Program-made: the position numbers and the translations under genes
In this document: one piece after another, positions 63,927 through 64,000 of the stretch
Numbering within the stretch: position 1 is the first letter of the stretch
Layout: each line of letters opens with the position of its first letter
NCBI GenBank assembly: GCA_001940645.1
Contig: MDVS01000020.1
Coordinates: 124,001-188,000 of the forward strand
Direction: 5' to 3'
Origin: Candidatus Heimdallarchaeota archaeon LC_3
GTDB lineage: Archaea > Asgardarchaeota > Heimdallarchaeia > Hodarchaeales > LC-3
Length of the DNA: 64,000 nucleotides
Notes under the pieces: model-generated
The model's database searches: none
What the model was told of the DNA's origin: nothing
Seen by the model: the letters and a program-made list of their open reading frames with translations, nothing else

Positions 63927-64000
63927 TTAACTTTTTTTCAAAAAAAACCAGGAACCGCTACGTTCTAGAATTTTTTTTTCCACTAAAGTTCTTAATATTA
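63927..64000 (-). CDS. C-terminal end of a gene entering from the right edge
   Basis: The reverse strand from the window edge reads ILRTLVEKKILERSGSWFFL and ends KKS at a TAA (63927-63929). The sequence looks like a natural protein end (a helix followed by a short strand), but 24 codons are too few for a family. The rest is outside the window. Confidence 0.4.
   Translation of the reverse strand, partial: ILRTLVEKKILERSGSWFFLKKS

Noticed and set aside
1..64000. tRNA, rRNA or CRISPR array
   Set aside because: No GC-rich cloverleaf, T-loop consensus, rRNA block or regularly spaced repeat was found on reading either strand.

Overview
The window looks like the chromosome of a low-GC Asgard archaeon. 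Archaeal informational and metabolic genes (archaeal AAA ATPase with UPF0201, TrmG10-type tRNA methyltransferase, PAC2 proteasome chaperone, deoxyhypusine synthase, ADP-dependent sugar kinase) sit beside eukaryote-like ones: an Arf-family GTPase, two Rab-like GTPases, a two-domain gelsolin, and a beta-propeller protein with a C4HC3 zinc finger. A Lokiarchaeia-like or low-GC Heimdall-group lineage would fit; the sequence alone does not decide. No rRNA, tRNA or CRISPR array was seen.

Layout. 0-6 kb: a truncated gene of a small domain family, the Arf-like GTPase, asparaginyl-tRNA synthetase, acylphosphatase, a membrane protein and ornithine aminotransferase. 6-14.3 kb: a decaying zone. It holds a nuclease-like gene broken by two in-frame stops, a thioredoxin-like remnant without its cysteines, a secreted protein, a surface protein broken by TAG, leucine-rich-repeat scraps, a scrap of ornithine aminotransferase and an IS630-type transposase corpse. 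14.3-27.4 kb: housekeeping, including a broken phosphoglucose/phosphomannose isomerase, agmatinase, deoxyhypusine synthase, an ADP-dependent sugar kinase, a PPi-type phosphofructokinase followed by the tail of a second copy, and an SDR oxidoreductase. 27.4-41 kb: B12-dependent ribonucleotide reductase, a Rab-like GTPase with a YhbY-like RNA-binding protein, an unknown-domain protein beside a MinD/ParA ATPase, an M28/glutaminyl-cyclase-like enzyme, a peroxiredoxin, and an aminotransferase split by an inverted copy of its own middle. 41-50 kb: gelsolin, the propeller/C4HC3 protein, two transcription regulators, a parvulin, and a second Rab-like GTPase with a partner gene. 50-55 kb: two tandem membrane-anchored subtilases with a site-1-protease-like layout. 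55-64 kb: IMP dehydrogenase, an Lrp-type regulator divergent from a DoxX protein, a DUF362 protein, a HEAT protein, and a tight four-gene operon cysM - mec (JAMM) - cysO (ubiquitin-like) - moeZ (E1-like plus rhodanese).

How the genes fit together. The last operon looks like a complete protein-bound-thiocarboxylate route to cysteine, as described for Mycobacterium tuberculosis CysO/Mec+/CysM with a MoeZ-type activator. The carrier ends Gly-Gly-Asn, which suggests the JAMM protease first trims it. Upper glycolysis is represented by the ADP-kinase and the PPi-type PFK. Agmatinase and deoxyhypusine synthase belong to polyamine and hypusine metabolism. The GTPases, gelsolin and propeller protein are the cytoskeleton/membrane-type Asgard genes. 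Several interruptions (two split genes, the broken isomerase, the inverted duplication) could be true pseudogenes or assembly/amplification artefacts; read mapping would tell.
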